Source: Microbacterium sp. UFMG61 (lineage in GTDB: Bacteria > Actinomycetota > Actinomycetes > Actinomycetales > Microbacteriaceae). Taken from it: 64,000 nt of DNA. The translations under genes were made by a program, and so were the position numbers. Positions 60,827 to 64,000 of this stretch are shown here, one piece after another. The notes beneath the pieces were generated by a model, which did not search any database, was not told the DNA's origin, and saw nothing but the letters and a program-made list of their open reading frames with translations. How positions within the stretch are numbered: the first letter of the stretch is position 1; each line of letters opens with the position of its first letter. The DNA lies in NCBI RefSeq assembly GCF_015354505.1, contig NZ_JACAFP010000013.1:952-64951 (forward strand). The letters are read 5' to 3'.

Positions 60827-61987
60827 ATGACCGACAAGACCGCGAAGACGCTGACCTCCTCGGGCTACTACGTGAGCCAGGAGGCTCCGATCGAGACCGA
60901 CAATCCTGTTCCGACCCCCGAGAGCACGCCGCCCGACGTGCTGCGCTGCGCCTACATGGAGCTGGTCGTCACCGACCTCGCGGCCTCCCGGGTGTTCTAC
61001 GTCGACGTGCTCGGCCTGTATGTCACGGAAGAGGACGACGAGGCAATCTACCTCCGCTCCACGGAGGAGTTCATCCACCACAACCTCGTGCTCCGCAAGG
61101 GACCCGTCGCCGCCGTCGCCGCGTTCTCGTACCGCGTCCGCTCGGCGGAGGACCTCGACCTCGCGGTCGCGTTCTACTCCGAGCTCGGGTGCGACGTGCG
61201 CCGCAACCCCGAGGGCTTCCTCAAGGGCGTCGGCGACTCGGTGCGCGTGGTCGACCCGCTGGGATTCCCCATCGAGTTCTTCCACCAGTCCGACCACGTC
61301 GAGCGGATGTCGTGGCGCTACGACCTGCACATTCCCGGCGAGCTCGTGCGTCTCGACCACTTCAACCAGGTCACCCCCGATGTGCCCCGCGCGGTCAAGT
61401 TCATGCAGGATCTGGGATTCCGTGTCACGGAGGACATCCAGGACGACGAGGGCACCGTGTACGCCGCGTGGATGCGCCGCAAGCCCACCGTGCACGACAC
61501 CGCGATGACGGGCGGCGACGGACCTCGCATGCACCACGTGTGCTTCGCGACCCACGAGAAGCACAACATCCTCGCAATCTGCGACAAGCTCGGCGCGCTC
61601 CGTCGCTCTGACGCGATCGAGCGTGGCCCCGGCCGCCACGGCGTCTCGAACGCGTTCTACCTGTACCTGCGCGACCCCGACGGCCACCGCGTCGAGGTCT
61701 ACACGCAGGACTACTACACGGGCGACCCCGACAACCCCGTCATCACGTGGGACGTGCACGACAACCAGCGCCGCGACTGGTGGGGCAACCCGGTCGTGCC
61801 CTCGTGGTACACCGACGCCTCGCTGGTGCTCGACCTCGACGGCACCCCGCAGCCCGTCGTCGCCCGCACCGACAGCTCCGAGATGGCCGTCACGATCGGC
61901 GCCGACGGGTTCTCCTACACGCGTCCTGACGACGAGGGCATGCCCGAGTACAAGCAGGGCGAGTACAAGCTCGGCCACCAGCTCTGA
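60827..61987 (+). CDS. hpaD: 3,4-dihydroxyphenylacetate (homoprotocatechuate) 2,3-dioxygenase
   Basis: Extradiol ring-cleaving dioxygenase of the VOC fold, 386 residues. The metal ligands His178 (RLDHFN), His237 (RMHHVCF) and Glu290 (HRVEVYT) and the second-sphere His223 (TVHDT) and Tyr280 line up with His155, His214, Glu267, His200 and Tyr257 of the Brevibacterium enzyme at a constant offset of 23. The metal is Fe or Mn in that family. ATG 60827 follows AAGGA; GTG 60809 is an alternative. This gene defines the pathway. Confidence 0.95.
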   Translation: MTDKTAKTLTSSGYYVSQEAPIETDNPVPTPESTPPDVLRCAYMELVVTDLAASRVFYVDVLGLYVTEEDDEAIYLRSTEEFIHHNLVLRKGPVAAVAAFSYRVRSAEDLDLAVAFYSELGCDVRRNPEGFLKGVGDSVRVVDPLGFPIEFFHQSDHVERMSWRYDLHIPGELVRLDHFNQVTPDVPRAVKFMQDLGFRVTEDIQDDEGTVYAAWMRRKPTVHDTAMTGGDGPRMHHVCFATHEKHNILAICDKLGALRRSDAIERGPGRHGVSNAFYLYLRDPDGHRVEVYTQDYYTGDPDNPVITWDVHDNQRRDWWGNPVVPSWYTDASLVLDLDGTPQPVVARTDSSEMAVTIGADGFSYTRPDDEGMPEYKQGEYKLGHQL

Positions 61988-62025
61988 CCGGTTCGCACCC
62001 CCGTTCGCACACAGAGGAGACACGG

Positions 62026-62811
62026 ATGCTTCCCGCAGACACCATCGCGCAGATCGCCGCAGAACTGGCCGAGGCCGACCGGAGCCATTCTGTGATCCCG
62101 CGCATCACGGCGCGATACCCCGATGCCACGGTCGAGGACTCGTACGCGATTCAGGGCGTATGGCGCGATTCGCAGATCGCGGCCGGGCGCCGGCTCGTCG
62201 GCCGCAAGATCGGGCTGACGTCCAAGGCGATGCAGCAGGCCACGGGCATCACGGAGCCCGATTACGGCGTCATGTTCGACGACACCGTGTATGAGTCGGG
62301 AGCTGAGATCCCCGTCGATCACTTCTCGAACGTCCGCATCGAGGTCGAACTCGCCTTCGTGCTCACGCACCCGCTCGAGGGCCCCGACTGCACGCTCGAC
62401 GACGCCCTCGAGGCGATCGACTACGCGGTGCCGGCGCTCGAGGTGCTGAACTCGCACATCGAGCTCGAGGGGCGCACGATCGTGGACACGATCAGCGACA
62501 ACGCGGCGTACGGGGCGATGGTGCTGGGCACCGTGCACAAGCGCCCGGACGAGATCGACCTCCGCTGGGTGCCCGGCGTGCTGTCGCGCAACGGCGAGAT
62601 CGAGGAGACCGGCGTCGCAGCCGGCGTGCTGGGTCACCCCGCCACCGGTGTCGCGTGGCTCGCGAACAAGTTCCACCAGCACGGCGCGCGTCTGGAGGCC
62701 GGGGAGATCATCCTGGCAGGATCGTTCACGCGCCCGATGTGGGTGTCGCGCGGCGACGAGGTGCTGTGCGACTACGGACCGATGGGAACGATCGCATGCC
62801 GCTTCATCTGA
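62026..62811 (+). CDS. hpaH: 2-oxo-hept-4-ene-1,7-dioate hydratase
   Basis: Mg-dependent hydratase of the MhpD/HpaH family within the FAH fold, 261 residues. [20 protein letters not shown] and the acidic metal site in [10 protein letters not shown] are characteristic, as is the C-terminal [18 protein letters not shown] precedes ATG 62026. It acts after decarboxylation and before the aldolase, whose gene overlaps this one by 16 nt. Confidence 0.92.
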   Translation: MLPADTIAQIAAELAEADRSHSVIPRITARYPDATVEDSYAIQGVWRDSQIAAGRRLVGRKIGLTSKAMQQATGITEPDYGVMFDDTVYESGAEIPVDHFSNVRIEVELAFVLTHPLEGPDCTLDDALEAIDYAVPALEVLNSHIELEGRTIVDTISDNAAYGAMVLGTVHKRPDEIDLRWVPGVLSRNGEIEETGVAAGVLGHPATGVAWLANKFHQHGARLEAGEIILAGSFTRPMWVSRGDEVLCDYGPMGTIACRFI

Positions 62812-63599
62812 GCCCTTCTTTCCGCGAGCAGCTCGCGGCCTCCGACCGCTCCCTGATCGGGATGTGGGCCTGCTCGGGCAGCCCGCTCGTCACCGAGGTG
62901 GCTGCAGGATCCGGCCTCGACTGGATGCTCATCGACATGGAGCACTCGGCGAACACGCTCGAATCGACCCTGCTGCAACTGCAGGTCGTCGCCGCGTATC
63001 CGATCACTCCGGTCGTGCGGGTGCCGTTCAATGACGCCGTCGCGATCAAGCAGGTCCTCGATCTCGGTGCGCAGAACCTCATCGTGCCGATGGTCTCGTC
63101 GGCGGACGAAGCCCGGGCCGCGGTGGCGGCCACGAGGTATCCCCCCGATGGCGTGCGAGGAGTCGGCAGTGCGCTGGCTCGCAGCGCCCGCTGGAACAGG
63201 ATCGACGGATACCTGCAGGACTCGGCGATGCACACGTCGCTGACCGTGCAGATCGAGACGGCAGCCGGAGTCTCCGCCGCCGCCGAGATCGCCGCCGTGG
63301 ACGGCGTGGATGCCGTGTTCGTGGGCCCCTCGGACCTCTCGGCGTCGATGGGGCTGCTCGGTCAGCAGACGCACCCTGAGGTCGTCTCGGCGGTCGAGCA
63401 GGTCTTCGCCGCGGTGAAGGCCGCCGGAAAGCCCGTGGGCGTGAACGCCTTCGATCCGGCCGCGGCTGATACCTACATCGCCGTCGGCGCGGACTTCGTC
63501 GCAGTGGGTGCCGATGTCGCCATGCTCGCGCGCGCATCCGAGGCTCTGGCAGCCCGCTTCATCCCGGCATCCGACGACATGACCCGCGCCAGCTACTGA
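62796..63599 (+). CDS. hpaI: 4-hydroxy-2-oxoheptane-1,7-dioate aldolase
   Basis: Class II pyruvate aldolase of 267 residues that splits the last intermediate into pyruvate and succinate semialdehyde. Catalytic His and metal region: MLIDMEHSANT; substrate Arg: VVRVPFNDAV; metal Glu in VQIETAAGV and Asp in FVGPSDLSASMG. ATG 62796 is the first start with conserved sequence behind it and overlaps hpaH by 16 nt, so translation is coupled. It completes the cleavage operon. Confidence 0.93.
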   Translation: MPLHLSPSFREQLAASDRSLIGMWACSGSPLVTEVAAGSGLDWMLIDMEHSANTLESTLLQLQVVAAYPITPVVRVPFNDAVAIKQVLDLGAQNLIVPMVSSADEARAAVAATRYPPDGVRGVGSALARSARWNRIDGYLQDSAMHTSLTVQIETAAGVSAAAEIAAVDGVDAVFVGPSDLSASMGLLGQQTHPEVVSAVEQVFAAVKAAGKPVGVNAFDPAAADTYIAVGADFVAVGADVAMLARASEALAARFIPASDDMTRASY

Positions 63600-63654
63600 C
63601 CGTGCGGGTCGGGAAGGTTGGCGAATTCATAGCAATCCGGGTGAGACTGAGACC

Positions 63655-64000
63655 ATGACCTTCGCCGCGCTCCAGCCGCTCGCAGACCGTGCCGCACTGT
63701 TCACCGCGCTTCGCCAGGACTCCCTCGCCTCGGCGCTCGAGTCCCTCGGCGACAACCGCTGGGATGCCGACATGGCCGCAGGCACGATCACGTTCACATC
63801 GAACGACGACGCCTCCCGTCAGCTCGTGACGCGAGCGCACCTCGTCGCGACGATCGCGCCCGGCCCGCGCTCGCTGCTCTGGGCGTGGGCACACCCTCAG
63901 GGCGACGGCGCAGGAGTCGCCGCGCAGCTTCGCGACTACGGCACCGAGCACGGCATCGACGAGCTGAGCCGGACCGAGCTCCCCTTCCCCGGCGATGCCG
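63655..64000 (+). CDS. DUF6882-like hypothetical protein (3' end cut by window edge)
   Basis: 115 open codons from ATG 63655 (MTFAALQPLADRAALFTAL) to the right edge without a stop. A segment reading SLLWAWAHPQGDGAG resembles the Trp-rich W-x-W-x-x-P element of DUF6882 proteins of unknown function. It is soluble as far as seen. It is 55 nt behind hpaI on the same strand but need not belong to the operon. Confidence 0.65.
   Translation, partial: MTFAALQPLADRAALFTALRQDSLASALESLGDNRWDADMAAGTITFTSNDDASRQLVTRAHLVATIAPGPRSLLWAWAHPQGDGAGVAAQLRDYGTEHGIDELSRTELPFPGDA

Noticed and set aside
59225..62023. A 932-codon open frame on the minus strand
   Set aside because: It is antisense to hpaE and hpaD, both with complete active sites; composition is Val/Arg/Asp-rich with no domain.

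Overview
The window is high-GC actinobacterial DNA with very tight gene packing, GTG starts, many 1-4 nt stop/start overlaps, a RamB-type regulator next to GTP-dependent PEP carboxykinase, and probable leaderless promoters. Codon use and the recurrent GCATCC/GGATGC words suggest Microbacteriaceae, most likely Microbacterium; this is an inference from style, not from a marker gene. I see no rRNA, tRNA, CRISPR array, insertion sequence or prophage, and no gene-free stretch longer than 300 nt.

Layout. 1-6 kb holds gluconeogenic carbon metabolism: pckG (cut by the left edge) divergent from a RamB-like regulator, a winged-helix HTH_42/AlkZ-like protein, and a long-form GAPDH. 6-9.7 kb holds a paired SMR efflux transporter and a MurNAc-6-P recycling cluster (murQ, a BadF/BadG-type sugar kinase, a divergent RpiR-type regulator). 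9.7-18.8 kb holds a DUF998-like membrane protein, a HAD phosphatase, a branched-chain 2-oxoacid dehydrogenase operon (E1alpha-E1beta-E2, no E3) with a divergent Lrp/AsnC regulator, a lipoprotein and a metabolite:H+ symporter. 18.8-23.8 kb is a PEP-dependent dihydroxyacetone kinase operon (dhaK-dhaL-dhaM) with a divergent IclR regulator; its DhaM carries a complete Enzyme I.

23.9-39.4 kb is the phenylacetate (paa) catabolon in two transcription units: paaJ-F-H-Z-I-K behind a divergent TetR (PaaR-like) regulator, and paaA-B-C-D-E-G. Between them sit an HTH-MNT/HEPN toxin-antitoxin pair, a RecQ helicase fused to a phosphoribosyltransferase-like domain, and a small unknown gene. Three closely related palindromes, before paaJ, before paaA and before the distant symporter at 17.4 kb, predict one PaaR regulon that includes transport.

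39.5-53.7 kb holds DNA repair and accessory genes: a LigB-type ATP-dependent ligase, a phosphoribosyltransferase, the poorly understood ATP-grasp/alpha-E/transglutaminase module (its ATP-grasp gene carries a frameshift in a G6 run and a 16-Gln tract), a ThDP enzyme, PhzF, NUDIX and VOC proteins, an unknown Cys-rich protein, and an ABC transporter/two-component operon. 53.7-63.6 kb is a homoprotocatechuate meta-cleavage locus: an FAD hydroxylase and a symporter divergent from a FAH-RraA fusion, a GntR regulator, and hpaE, hpaD, hpaH and hpaI. It would deliver pyruvate and succinate semialdehyde to central metabolism. A DUF6882-like gene runs off the right edge.

Together the window reads as a locus for growth on aromatic acids, branched amino acids and cell-wall or glycerol-derived carbon, with the gluconeogenic enzymes needed for such substrates at its left end.
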